Shown: positions 47,953 through 58,700 of the stretch, in pieces
How the letters are laid out: each line of letters opens with the position of its first letter
How positions within the stretch are numbered: the first letter of the stretch is position 1
Assembly (NCBI GenBank): GCA_051530055.1
Contig: CM121343.1
Span: forward strand, 7,316,001-7,380,000
Reading direction: 5' to 3'
DNA: 64,000 nt
Source: Neoechinorhynchus agilis
Lineage: Eukaryota; Acanthocephala
Notes under the pieces: model-generated
The model's database searches: none
What the model was told of the DNA's origin: nothing
The model's input: only the letters and a program-made list of their open reading frames with translations
Made by a program: the position numbers and the translations under genes

Positions 47953-49309
47953 TAAATCTATTAATTTAAATCCGGGGTGTTATAACTTCCAATAAAAAAT
48001 ACCTTTTCCCCCGAAGACAACAATCCAAGACATTTAAGTTTTGTCTACGATTCCCACCAAATTCCAATAGGATCAACGTTTGTAAAGATGCGCTCGATCG
48101 ACTGGATTTACGGCAAAATTCTAGAATATCCGAGTGTTTTTGTCGTTTTTAACGAAGTTAACATGGGTCGTTGCACGCTTGAGAAACGCTGACTCACGAC
48201 AGCAGTTGGGCGTCTTCTTATGTAGCTCACTTTATAATCCGTAATTTCGTATGAGTGTGTTTCTCATTTGATCGGAATTAATCATCTTGTAAAGTTTTTA
48301 GTTGTGAATCTGATATTCAGCCACGAAATCTTTTGAAGCCTTGCCATATATTTTGTAGTGTAGAATTAAGAAAAAGAACGATGTGCGGCGGGATGTGTAA
48401 TCCACCCTCCATTCGGAGGTAAGAGCACATACAAACTCTAAGAGCGGAAAAACGAGTTGTAAGCGTACAGGTCATTTTCGACACACTCACACACTCACAC
48501 ATTATCCTTTATTTGTTCGTCTAACAGTGAGCAGTTTTCGACTAATAGAAACCACTTCACTCGCAAATAGAAGGTCACATACTTAAAACTAGGTGAAATG
48601 CTTTTCAATTTTGGCTTCTTCAGCCCGGTTCTCCGATCAGACGACTGCGCGGGACGAGGATAATGGCGCCGGATAATGTTTGTGGGTGAAACATCACATT
48701 TACTGGCAAGCAACAAATCAAACACTGATAGATACGTCCGAGCCGAGTGGATATTCTCAATTGTACTTATAATCGGATTTATTTGCTTCTCATCCGCAAT
48801 TGTATATCTAAAAACGCAAAAAACATTTGTTCACGGTATGAGAAACCGATAGAAAATCTGCCTTACCTTTCACTTAAAATGCCTGTCTTAGCTTAGATAA
48901 AGACTGCTTGGAATCAGTGGATAAAACGTCTTTTGAAAGCAAACAGGCTGATGTGTTTACACGCGAAGCAGTGGTCACCGAAAACGATCATTGCTCAAAA
49001 ATCGGAAAGTACTGATTTGCAGCTTCGTAAAAATTCTTTATATTTCGCTCTACTGTACCAATAGTCGTTTCGTGGGACTAGCATCTCATCTAGTAGCTGG
49101 ATTTTTATTTTCTGTGCTTTGGGTAGCCGTTTAAGCCTTCTCGTCAAATATCTGAATATTGATTAACAATAAAAAAAAGTGATTTGTATTTGCACCATTC
49201 TTTTACACTTACCATCAAAATGATATTTCTTTACATGTCTGAAATATGATAATTCGTCGCAAATCTCAACTACAAATAGTTTGTTTCATTTTCTCTCTCG
49301 TGAAAATAG
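47953..49309. other. Non-coding stretch, should hold the first GGT exon
   Basis: A short (CA)n-like run at 48482-48502. No gene identified. The missing N-terminal exon of gamma-glutamyltranspeptidase, with its signal anchor, is expected here but I could not pick it out. Confidence 0.45.
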
Positions 49310-51260
49310 TTTGATTTTATCCAAAGGCGGGTCCGCAGTTGATGCAGCAATAGCCGCATCCCTTTGTCTGGGGGTTGTTTCCATGCACGGAGCTGGCATC
49401 GGAGGAGGATCATTTATGTTGGTTCATGACAGGTATGACCGTTCAGCGAGGATTGTCCTTACTTTGGTTTGTAGGGAAAATAAAAAGAATGTGGTCATCG
49501 ACTCACGTGAAACAGCACCACTGTTATCGAACACTCGAATGTTTGATCACGGTTACAAGCATTCTATTATGGGTGGTTTATCGATCGCTGTTCCTGGAGA
49601 AATAGCTGGATATTGGGATGCACATCAACAATTCGGAGTATTACCATGGAGGGAACTTTTTCAGCCAACGATTGACTTATGCTTGAACGGATTTGAAGTG
49701 TCCAGAACATTAGCCGTCAATGTAAAATTGGAGAAAAATAATATCCTCAAGAACGACGAATTAAAGTTCGCATTATAAGCTACTGGAGATTTCGAAAAAA
49801 ATGACACTTTAGACGTCTATTTGCGTGCAATCGTACGAATTTTGACTTAATTGGCGAAGGCGATTACATGAAAAATGATAAGTTAGCGAAAACATTGAAG
49901 ATAATAGCCCGGGAAGGACCGAGTGCGTTTTATAATGGAAGTTTGAGCGATCACATTGTAAGCGAGATACAATTAGCAGGTATATTCGAATGCATTGGTT
50001 CACCACCCTAAAGTTTTTCAATCAGGCGGCGTTATCACACAGGAAGATTTATTGACTTATAGAGTGAGGCGACGATCCCCGCTGGTTTTTAAACTAAGGG
50101 GAAATCTTACTTTGATCACTGTTCCACCTCCAGCAGGTGGATCTATTCTTGGATTTGTACTTAAGGCTATGCAAGGTAAGCTGTCTGAAATGTGGGTGAA
50201 AGTTTATATTTGAAGATATTTCAGATTACACTTTAACGGAAGAGGAGCTTTCGTTGCCTTACGCAGTTGGAACATTTTATCATCGATTAGCAGAGTCAAT
50301 GAAATTCGCATTCTCGAGAAAGGAAAGATTGGCTGATCCCGATTTTAGTGCACAAACAACGGTTAGATTATTTTTCTTCTTTTAAAAACGTTTTATATTA
50401 TTAGGATTGTCGGGATATATTATCAGAGTTGTTCTTAAGTTATGCAGTGGCAAAGATTGATGAGGAGCAAACTTATCCCATTCATTATTACGGCCTGCTT
50501 CCTTGGTCAGATGAACATGTAACCTTAGAAGGCGGTACGGCCCATCTAAACATTCTAACGGATTCTTATGCGGTTTCAATGACCACTTCAATCAACAATG
50601 GGTAAGCTCCTCCTGTTATAATCGGAATTATATTGTAGTTGGACATGGTTTAGATTCGGTTCGAAGGTAGTTGGCAAGCGTACTGGAATTATTTATAACA
50701 ATCATATGCACGAATTCTGGACTGACTTCAAGACATGCTCTTCCAATCTCATTCACCCCCAACGCAGACCGATATCTTTTATTAGCCCCGCAATTGTACT
50801 CAGCCCCGAATCCGAAGTTGAACTTATCATTGGAGGCGCGGGCGGTGCATTTATACCGGCCGCAATAGCACAGGTAATCGCATTTATCGAAGAAACACTT
50901 TAATTAGCGATGATTTTGGTGACAGGTAGTAATAAGGCTACTTTGGTTCAAGGATTCATTGAAGCATGCAATCGACAGCCGAAGATTTGCTCATTTGTTG
51001 ATGCCAGATATGCTCATGTGTGAGCGTGGATACGATCAGGTCAGTGATTCGTGAACACTAAAGTTCCGTTTATCCACAAGGATCCTTAGAAACTGCTCGC
51101 AGTACTGGCCGAGAAAGGGCATCGTATATATTGCTTTGATTCTTACCTGAGTGGAGTGTATACTGCTGTACAGGCGATTCAGGTGACTCGGGATAACAAT
51201 GATCAAAAAGTGATTGCCTATAGCGATCCAAGGAAAGGTGGAAGCTGTAGGGGCACCTGA
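49310..51260 (+). CDS. Gamma-glutamyltranspeptidase, 9 exons, N-terminus not found
   Basis: Nine exons join in phase: 49310-49432, 49475-49765, 49813-49979, 50026-50175, 50225-50361, 50405-50601, 50654-50873, 50926-51039 and 51090-51260. Together they give about 523 codons; human GGT1 has 569, so only the N-terminal anchor exon is missing. All introns are GT-AG and 42-52 nt. Diagnostic blocks: LSKGGSAVDAAIAASLC, IDSRETAP, GEIAGYWDAH, GPSAFYNGSL, PPPAGGSILGF, EGGTAHLNIL (the Thr at 50537-50539 is the autocleavage nucleophile), FGSKVVGKRTGIIYNN, GGAGGAFIP and the end SDPRKGG. The enzyme transfers or hydrolyses the gamma-glutamyl group of glutathione at the cell surface. The final residues could differ if a last short intron is used. 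Confidence 0.9.
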
Positions 51261-51395
51261 AGAAGGAATCACTCGTTTAGAATTCCTTGTAAGATTCTGT
51301 AAATAAATCACACTAGAAGCAAAGTTCGACCTTGCAGAAACACACTTTTAGATATACATGTTTCAGATTTGAATTTCAAAAAATAGTGATCTAAA
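51261..51395. other. GGT 3' flank
   Basis: Short non-coding stretch with AATAAAT at about 51301, a possible polyadenylation signal. Confidence 0.4.
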
Positions 51396-51640
51396 ATTTG
51401 TGCAGTCGAGAATACCTTTATAAGATTTTCATCAAAGAATCCAAACGCCTCTTAAGCCTACAACCACAATATTTCCCACTTTTCACACCTCCGCTCCTTA
51501 TTCCTTGCGTCCCATATCTTCTCGGATATCATAATCCCGAAATGAACCTGAGGAAAGACCCGACCTCACAAACTCTCCTTCACCCGAACGGACATACCGA
51601 ACTCGTAATCCACTCCAAAATCAACAGCCACTTTCGTTTA
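51396..51640 (+). mobile_element. LINE-A 3' fragment with about one monomer
   Basis: Contains GAATACCTTTATAAGATTTTC, then GAAATGAACCTGAGGAAAG, one monomer core CACCCGAACGGACATACC, then the post-repeat block CCACTCCAAAATCAACAGCC. The stem-loop and tail are missing. Confidence 0.75.
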
Positions 51641-51863
51641 CCGCTATCATTTGCTTCTTTGAACGGATTTTTTTGGTGGTGAGTGACTCAATGGTGCCAT
51701 AAAAACCGGTAATGTGATACAGATTTTTATAGCTACCACCAAATAAGCGATAGTCAAATGAACATCAATTGATTATGATTCGTTTAGTTGTAAGATGACC
51801 GTTTTGAGAAAATTAGCAGAATTTTCAAAGTTTTGTACATGATTTTCCTAGTTTTATTTCTAT

Positions 51864-52937
51864 TTACGTTTCCACATTTCGATCCATCAGATATTCATTC
51901 AATTGATCGACTTTTACAATAACAGATTTCAATATCATCGGATCGATGACGTTTGATGTTTGGTTATGTAGAGCGATTAGTAGACGTTGGATAAACTTTG
52001 GTCGAAGAACGCATTTCTTCACGATGTTTCGATCGATTGAAATCAATCCAACGGCTGCACCAAATATTTGACCTAGAAACATTATTGGTCTCTGAAGAAC
52101 GGTCGTATAGACAATGGCGAGGTTTGTGTGAATCTCAATCGGCGCTGAGGCGTAATGCGCACAACGAATCCTCTCAATTATCTTTACTGCATACTCTCTG
52201 ATTGAAAGATCCAGCCTTTGAGAAGCAGAGTTAAGTCCTCGAAGACGAATATAAGAGCTCTCGCCGACGGTTATGTTAGCTAATTCTTTTATTAAAGGAA
52301 CGCATGCACTTGTAAAATCACAATGCTCGTTGTAACAAAAATGAGTGAGTGCGCGCAATAGCACCATTAGATTTTTGAACATTCCTTTTGCCCATTGAAC
52401 TCTTATTTGAACGCAAAACCACATACTCAACTCGTACTCCATTTCGGACATATTTTGGTCCTGTAAAAGGTACCTAAAGGCAAGATCTTTGGATCGTTGG
52501 TCGCTCGAAGACTCCATAAGTACTTTAGTGATGAAATGATATCTACTTGCTGAACTTAAATTGAGTTCACAAGATGGACTTGTAAAGCAAGTTGTTTTCA
52601 CTTTAATTTCGTACAGACCGCATGATTCACGGACCGTACTGCATTCTACTTCAAGTTTTCTTTTCTTTTTCATCTCCCGCAACTCTCTTATTGAACGTGG
52701 AACCGAATCATTGAGTGTTAGCTTCGGAACACGATTTACAATCCTGTTATTGAAATCTTTTCCAAACACAGATCGACTGCGTTGTTCGTCAACAGGACGA
52801 TTTAATGGCACAGCGGCGTTGGGACTATCCAGCATGAGCTGAGACCTCGCCAAGGAAACAATTCGCTTTTTCACCAAATCAAGGATCGAAGCGTCCTGTT
52901 CAGCAGCAGCATCAGGACGAAGCGAAGAATCCTTCAT
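51864..52937 (-). CDS. Hypothetical protein, 357 aa
   Basis: A single minus-strand frame from ATG at 52937 (MKDSSLRPDAAAEQD) to the stop near 51864. The first 130 residues are polar (PRSIRELREMKKKRK, a likely basic patch). From about residue 135 to the end it is predicted all-helical, with regular Leu/Ile spacing (WFCVQIRVQWAKGMFKN, LMVLLRALTHF, VPLIKELANITVG, IREYAVKIIERIRC). This suggests a helical-repeat or ARM-like fold. No signal peptide. I do not recognise the family. Its promoter would lie at 52.94-53.3 kb, where nothing else is seen. Confidence 0.6.
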   Translation of the reverse strand: MKDSSLRPDAAAEQDASILDLVKKRIVSLARSQLMLDSPNAAVPLNRPVDEQRSRSVFGKDFNNRIVNRVPKLTLNDSVPRSIRELREMKKKRKLEVECSTVRESCGLYEIKVKTTCFTSPSCELNLSSASRYHFITKVLMESSSDQRSKDLAFRYLLQDQNMSEMEYELSMWFCVQIRVQWAKGMFKNLMVLLRALTHFCYNEHCDFTSACVPLIKELANITVGESSYIRLRGLNSASQRLDLSIREYAVKIIERIRCAHYASAPIEIHTNLAIVYTTVLQRPIMFLGQIFGAAVGLISIDRNIVKKCVLRPKFIQRLLIALHNQTSNVIDPMILKSVIVKVDQLNEYLMDRNVET

Positions 52938-53323
52938 CTAAAAATATTGAGAAAATAGTAACGAACAATATTTGTCTAGCGCCTTTTACGAACTTCATAA
53001 CACAAAGATTTTGTCATGTAAACTCGATTAAAGGATAACATTGCCGAATCCCACATTGAGTCAGGCAGCGTTCAGGAAAAATTACCAATTGAACACAATT
53101 TCACAAGCAATTTTATTTGTTTATTGGTAGCATTACCTTCTCAAGAATTTGCTTTTGTACAAAAAATCTGCGCCATTACCCGATCAACCATTTATCGAAT
53201 ATTGAACAATTCATCAACATCTTCGTGGAATATCATCATGCAGTTATTTTAGTAAGACATTTAGAATTACCCACTATCACGTTAAGAAGTCACTTAGGCT
53301 TCCTCATCGGGATCCAAAAGTTC

Positions 53324-54045
53324 CCGTAAGTCGAACATTACGAAGCTCGATTATCTCAGATCTCTCAAAGAAAAACGAAATCTTTAAAGATGCGTTTTAT
53401 TAACCCCATCAAAAGTCATTTTATATAAAATGCCGTTTAGATAACTCGAGAGAGTCAATCGGAAGCTACAAAAATTAAGCAAAACGTCTAACAATCTTTG
53501 CCGTAGTCAAAAGCGTAAAGAAAACTTAAAAATTCGAAATAAAGACTGATATAAATTGTTTTTCCGTAAGTCGCACATTACGAAGCTCGATTATCTCAGA
53601 TCTCTCAAAGAAAAACGAAATCCTTAAAGATGCGTTTTATTAACCCCATCAAAAGTCATTTTATATAAAATGCCGTTTAGATAACTCGAGGGGGTCAATC
53701 GGAAGCTACAAAAATTAAGCAAAACGCCTAACAATCTTTGCCGTAGTCAAAAGCTTAAAGAAAACCTAAAAATTCGAAATAAAGACTGATATAAATTGTT
53801 TTTCCGTAAGTCGCACATTACGAAGCTCGATTATCTCAGATCTCTCAAAGAAAAACGAAATCCTTAAAGATGCGTTTTATTAACCCCATCAAAAGTCATT
53901 TTATATAAATTGCCGTTTAGATAACTCGAGGGAGTCAATCTGAAGCTACAAAAATTAAGTAAAACGTCTAACAATCTTTGCCGTAGTCAAAAGCGTAAAG
54001 AAAACCTAAAAATTCGAAATAAAGACTGATATAAATTGTTTTTCC
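53324..54045 (+). repeat. Three tandem copies of a 240-bp unit
   Basis: Units start at about 53324, 53564 and 53804, each with CCGTAAGTCGMACATTACGA and ending GACTGATATAAATTGTTTTT. They differ at only a handful of positions. The third copy ends exactly at the start of the duplicated GLD-2 segment (54050). Confidence 0.95.
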
Positions 54046-54049
54046 GCCA

Positions 54050-54343
54050 GAAGGAGAACTTTTCCTTGGGTTTATAGAATATTATGCAAAATTTTCATTT
54101 AATTCCAGGATAGTATCGGTCCGCACGGGGAATGTACACGATTTTGATAGCCTTGATGAATTTGTATCAAAACAGGACCTATTCATGCCCGTACAAATGA
54201 ATGTTGAAGAACCATTTGAACACTTGAACGTTACCAAAGGAATTACTCAAGATAAATATCGTAAAATTATTATGACATTTAAATCGACCGCACACTTTAT
54301 CAGATCACATCGAAGTATAGAGGAACTCGTCGGCTTAGAATGA
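54050..54343 (+). pseudogene. GLD-2 poly(A) polymerase C-terminal fragment, duplicated
   Basis: Encodes about the last 97 residues of the 61.4-62.6 kb gene, from GELFLGFIEYYAKFSF to the stop. There is one visible residue change, E to K, in that first block. The nucleotidyltransferase core is absent and the upstream junction is the 240-bp repeat, so it cannot make the enzyme. Confidence 0.9.
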
Positions 54344-54463
54344 AGATTATTAGAGTGAGGATGCCAATAAATTAAGCTGGAATTGAGTTTGTGTTCAGAA
54401 AAGTCGATATCGGCAATAGAATTATTTCGTTTATGTAACAAGACTTAATAAGCTCATAGATTT

Positions 54464-54676
54464 ATGAGCGGCGCTTTTTCGGAGATGAAATCATTCACAC
54501 CACCGCCTTTCTGGATCCCTCAGCTGCCGTCCGGGTGTAACGGTCGAAAGGACGGATGCAGCGTCCCCCCCGTGCTGCAGAATTATGTTTTGTGGGAGGA
54601 ATGCTTCAGATCTCGGATTGCCGGTGATTCGTCTCAATCTCTTAGACAATTGACGACGCCAAAGGGAACGAAATAA
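54464..54676 (+). other. Duplicate of the 70-residue frame at 62731
   Basis: Identical 70-residue frame (MSGAFSEMKSFTPPPFW) inside the segmental duplication; the status of both copies is uncertain. Confidence 0.3.
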
Positions 54677-54752
54677 TGATTTCGACTCTGGTCCCTGTAT
54701 TTGGTGCGCTTCCCCTGGTTTAATAGTGGCGAATTTTATGTTGCTTGCTGCG

Positions 54753-55109
54753 AGCGTGTCGACGCACGTTTTAATCCTTATAACGAACGGTCATTTAATT
54801 GTTGAACATTGGACATCTCCTTCCAAGAAAAGCTTCAATTTGCATCGTGAATTAATCAATATCGATCAAACTGTAGCCAATTTCCGGCATTCGGACCGAT
54901 AACACCAAATTCGACATTGCGAGCGGTGAATGTGTTTCATGTGGCTTTGATGGCGTTGTATCTACGGAAGACATGCAGAGAACCAGCGCGAATTCGTCCA
55001 ACTACCAATTTATCCAGTTTTAAAATCCGATTGGTTTCGGAGCCACGTGGCCTTGTACGCCGTTTGATCAGAATCTAAAATTTACACGTGTGGGGAAATG
55101 GATCGATAT
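54753..55109. other. Non-coding stretch
   Basis: Nothing recognised. Confidence 0.4.
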
Positions 55110-55510
55110 TCACTGTCCTAGGATTAAGCCCAAAGTCCGCTTTATTCCCCCATCGTCTACTATTTCCACTTGGCGGATGAATATTGCCTCCATAATCACC
55201 CGATCACATTTTGTTTCACTACGTGCCAAAATAATAACGTTGTCAATGTCCATTAAGTTGTTCTGTTGGGCGAAATGGTTGAGTATTGCGGAACTGACAT
55301 CGGGTTGGTTTGACGGCCCACTACACGATAGATTGAACGAGCTTCGTTCAAATGTTCATGATTGTTGATTCATTGATGTTCGATAATTTTTCCGGCCGCA
55401 CGATTGATCAATTTTTTGTTTTCGAAAATGGACACTTGGACGAGCCGTTGTAATAATAAAGAAAATTCTTCATTTTGAAGCTTTCGCTGTCTTAAAGCTT
55501 CCTCAGGAAT
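55110..55510 (-). pseudogene. Penelope-like endonuclease C-terminal remnant
   Basis: The minus strand encodes AILNHFAQQNNLMDIDNV followed by IILARSETKCDRVIMEAIFI. This resembles the region after the GIY-YIG core in Penelope-like proteins, where an H-x6-H-x-I-D-W-type block is followed by E-(A/S)-I-x-I-R. About 110 bases upstream on that strand lies a hammerhead-like module (55482-55506). No reverse transcriptase is attached. Confidence 0.45.
55482..55506 (-). other. Hammerhead-like core module, copy 5
   Basis: The minus strand reads CTGAGGA-A-GC, a 9-base loop, GC-GAAA. Same layout as the other copies but with a minimal 2-bp stem. Confidence 0.3.
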
Positions 55511-56319
55511 CTACAAAGGCGTGTTGAGATGTGAAGGGTGCGTTAAGGCAGCGACATCGAGGCGGATGGTTTGTTTCGCCGGTTGAGCAATTCTGGAGCT
55601 TTGTCGATCTTATTTCCAGAGTCGGTGCCACAAACCTAACTCGCGTGGAGAGTTTTATTTCTCCGTCACTGTTGCCCTTTGAGTGGTTCGCTGCTCATGG
55701 TGTGACCATGGTTTTGCGTCCGGGTTCAGTGCTTTCTGAACGTGTTGCTGTTCATTTTTCCTTGATTTAGATGACCTAACGATTGTCACCGGCCAAACAT
55801 CGTTCGCTGATCATCTCCCCTACACTTAGTCGAATCCTGACAAGAATCTGGACATCCAGAAAACGTTCGTGCTTGTGTGTGACGATTTTTACTCGAAGAA
55901 TCGTGGTCTACGAGATAACCCCGAGTTAGGATCTAGTGTTCAAGCGGGCCCTTAATGGAACGATGGAACTATCTATTTCCCCGTCACTGCTTATATCTTG
56001 GGTGGTTGGAAGGGAGGTTGTTTTCCGCAGACAATGCAAAGGAGAGTTCGACACATTTACTCGGCAAAGCTCCATGAATCTCAAAATGCGTCCACTTATT
56101 CTTTAAGGATGAAATTAGGGATTTAAGTATACCGATCACTACTTGCGAATATTTTGTCTAAAAGGAAGTTCTCGAGGATAGATTTGGTGTAAGAATAATA
56201 TTTTGTGTTGATTGAAGGACGGATTTCTTTGAAGTGAGGGAGAGTAATAGAGCCTTGTACAATTGACCAATCATTTCCCCCGGGTCGTTTTGCGGGAAAG
56301 TTCTTGTTATTTTGAGTTT
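55511..56319. other. Non-coding stretch
   Basis: A plus-strand frame of 79 residues (RGGWFVSPVEQFW, 55531-55770) is present but unrecognised. No other signal. Confidence 0.4.
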
Positions 56320-56562
56320 CAATTACCATTTTATTTAAGCAATTTCCGCGATTAAGAATAAAAATGTTTTCGTTTTGGACCGATATTTCGGAGTTTTACT
56401 CCTTCTTTAGGGTCCAACAAGACACAATCTATGAGGAACTTTATTCCTTTAGAACCATGATTACCTGTCTCAAATAATCCGTCTCCTCTCCCTGACCACT
56501 TCGCTCAGTAGCATTTTTCGCCTCTTGCCAGAGATGATGCTTCTACAAGCGAAAGTTCCAAT
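56320..56562 (-). repeat. Inverted flank, left arm
   Basis: Matches 60724-60980 in reverse complement over about 245 bp, including CTGGCAAGAGGCGAAAAATG, GAGGAGACGGATTATTTGAG and TTGTGTCTTGTTGGACCCTA. The arms enclose the gypsy element and the tRNA-like region. They may be terminal repeats of an older element into which gypsy inserted, or an inverted duplication. Confidence 0.9.
56386..56410 (-). other. Hammerhead-like core module, copy 2
   Basis: The minus strand reads CTAAAGA-A-GGAG, loop TAAAA, CTCC-GAAA, with a 4-bp stem of different sequence from copy 1. Confidence 0.4.
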
Positions 56563-56634
56563 GGGCTTACTGCCATACGGCATGGCCCAAGGTCGCATAA
56601 ATCCGGAGTCGTTTCCCTTTGATGTGCATCATCG

Positions 56635-56795
56635 GTGGTAACGGATTCGAACCCGTCGACCCTTAACTGGGTCTGGGAGGAAACTCACTGATGAGCCCCA
56701 CCTCCCCGGGAGGTATCTGAGAATCCGTAGGGATTCATACAAACTTATAACGGTACGGTCTTGGGGCATTGAGCGCAGACCAGCGCTAGGTCGTG
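56635..56795 (-). other. tRNA-like region related to the 355-bp repeat
   Basis: The minus strand contains GGGTTCGAATCCG, a good B box, preceded by GACCC-AGTTAA-GGGTC, an anticodon-arm-like hairpin with GTT in the loop. ACCACC lies just downstream of the B box. The T stem and acceptor do not pair well, so I do not call a functional tRNA. Next to it, GGGATTCATACAAACTTATA and GGGAGGTATCTGAG align with GGGATTCATGTAAAACTCAT and AGGAGGTATCC of the 355-bp unit. A tRNA-derived SINE is the best explanation for both. Confidence 0.45.
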
Positions 56796-56831
56796 TACAT
56801 TGGGACGACGGAGTGGCCCCTCCATGTACAT

Positions 56832-56960
56832 ATGTGTAAACACGTCCGCAACGCATTGAACTCAAACGCTTCAACTATTTTATGGGTCCACCAACAAATA
56901 AAAAAGCTAAAACCCACGCACGCTCGCATATTAGCGTTGCACAAGGTAACCGTTTCGGCT
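56832..56960 (-). repeat. LTR-like direct repeat, 3' side of gypsy
   Basis: Shares CTTCAACTATTTTATGGGTC, AAACCCACGCAC and CTCGCATATTAGCGT, plus TAAACACGTCCGCAACGC, with 60484-60640 in the same orientation. In the right-hand copy these blocks are in a different order, so the LTR ends are not certain. Confidence 0.6.
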
Positions 56961-57264
56961 CTGTCCTTATGTCTAGTGACCATACAAAGATATTGAAACA
57001 ATGTGGTTCTGAAGAAACCCGCAAAAACAGCGATAGGGTTATTTATGAACCGCAGATGGGCAATAATCCGGGTCAAAAGGCGGATATTCCGGTTCGTGTT
57101 TCCTTGTTTTCCGATTGCTCTTTTTCTTATGTGGTCGGCATGGATTCTCTTCTCACCCACATGAGATAGTGGCCCATTGTCCCTGGTCCGTACCTTATCA
57201 TCCATATTTTACTCTGTTAGTTTCGCACAATTCTTATCATGGAACTGCTAGATGTCTCAGTAGC

Positions 57265-57790
57265 TCACGGTTTTATATTATCCCATAGGGACTTTATTCG
57301 TCTCCCGAACATCATCTCCGCTGGGCATTTCTGCGTTATCCTATGTGGCGTTTTCCTGTACGACATCAGGAAGTTTTGAAGGCTGAGGTGTTCTGGTTTC
57401 GCCCTTCTTTTAAGGATGGCCACAAACCTCGCCACTAGGCCATTCGTCCTCGGATGGCATATCGAACTCTTACAATGTGTGATTCCGTTTTCGTCACAAA
57501 ATGTTTTGAATTCATTTGATATGAATTGCGGCCCGTTATCGGATACGATTCGCTCCGGAATTCCGAATCTTGCGAATGCCTCTCGTTTGACCGTCGTTTG
57601 TGCTGTTCGAATAAGCATCTACTCCTACGAGAAAATACAATCCATTCATCGGGCCTGCGAAATCTAGATGAATTCTTCTCCATGGTCCCGTGGGGATATC
57701 CCATGGGAACAATGGTTGTTCGAGAGAACTTGGGCGCTGTCTCCGGCATTCAATGCAGTATGCCACAGGTTTTTGGATATCCCTATCCAT
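57265..57790 (-). pseudogene. Gypsy integrase, catalytic Glu changed
   Basis: Frames at 57790-57536 and 57618-57265 give YCIECRRQRPSS (zinc-binding end), RIHLDFAGPMNG (first Asp), ERIVSDNGPQFIS (second Asp) and HPRTNGLVARFV. In the last motif the D,D,E glutamate is an alanine (codon 57430-57432). The two frames overlap out of register. The element could not integrate with this protein. Confidence 0.85.
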
Positions 57791-58023
57791 CCTCGGTCAC
57801 CAACAGTAATATCTGGCCAGGACAATCATTCCTTTTTCTTCTGGATGTCCTTCATGTAGCTTTTGCATTATCGCCTTTCTTTCTGAAGACGGAATCACCA
57901 TCCAATCCAACCATAATAGCACGTCGTTCTCCGCAGATAGCTCGTCCTTACGTTTTTTAAAATCGATACCTTCAGTTCTAGCTTTTCCAGGCCATCCCGA
58001 TATCAGATAACGCTTAATTCGAG

Positions 58024-58488
58024 CTATTTGGGTATCTTTGATTCGCTTCTTAGATTTGACAGTGATAAATTAAGAATTGTCGATGTTTCTTCTCTTATGT
58101 GTGCTATATCCGTGTCCGGCATATTCGGGAGGTCAAGGTCTTGAGTGCTAGGCATTCGGGACAGTACATTAGCGTAACAGTTATCGACACCGGCTACATG
58201 TTTGAATTCATAATCATATTCCGATAACTGAATCGCCCATCTTATTAATCGAGAGTTCCCCACCTTTCCAAGATTTCGTTGGCGTCCAAAGATGTATTCC
58301 AGAGGCTTGTGGTCCGTATATAATTGAAATTTTCGTCCAAACACAATATCGTGGAATCGTTTCACACCATATACCAGTGCCAGAGCTTCTTTTTCAATTT
58401 GCGAGAAATTCTCTTCTGCGGCTTTCAGCACTTGAGAAGCAAAGCACACTGGTTGGAGATCGTTTTCTTCAGTGATGTGGAATAGCAC
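58024..58488 (-). pseudogene. Gypsy RNase H domain
   Basis: One frame with QPVCFASQVLKAAEENFSQ, EKEALALVYGVKRFHD and FQLYTDHKPLEYIFG, the order of the gypsy RNase H domain, including the catalytic Glu (EKEALA) and Asp (YTDH). A break at about 58500-58700 separates it from the reverse transcriptase. Confidence 0.85.
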
Positions 58489-58700
58489 TGTGCCAAGTCC
58501 TGACTCACTAGCATCACAGGTTAAGGCTATGTTCCTTTTTGATCGTAAGGAGGTCTCCTCAGCGTTTCGTTAAACTTTTCAAACGCGTTCTGGTGTTCCT
58601 GGTTCCATTGCCAATTTTTACCTTTTTGTGTCAATTCGCAAAGCGCGTTGCAAAATCGATGAAATTCGGCGCAGAATCGTGCATGAAAATTAGCTAGGCC

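Larger units (their letters stand above)
54050..54752 (+). repeat. Recent segmental duplication of 62317-63025
   Basis: Nearly identical to 62317-63025, in direct orientation, 8267 bases apart over the coding part. I see only a few substitutions, plus a 6-base deletion in the GTATTTGGT...GCGCTTCC region near 54702. The copies diverge after GTTGCTKGCTGCGA. Confidence 0.95.

Noticed and set aside
56680-56750. Functional tRNA with GTT anticodon on the minus strand
   Set aside because: The T stem and acceptor stem have several mismatches; only the B box and anticodon arm look right.
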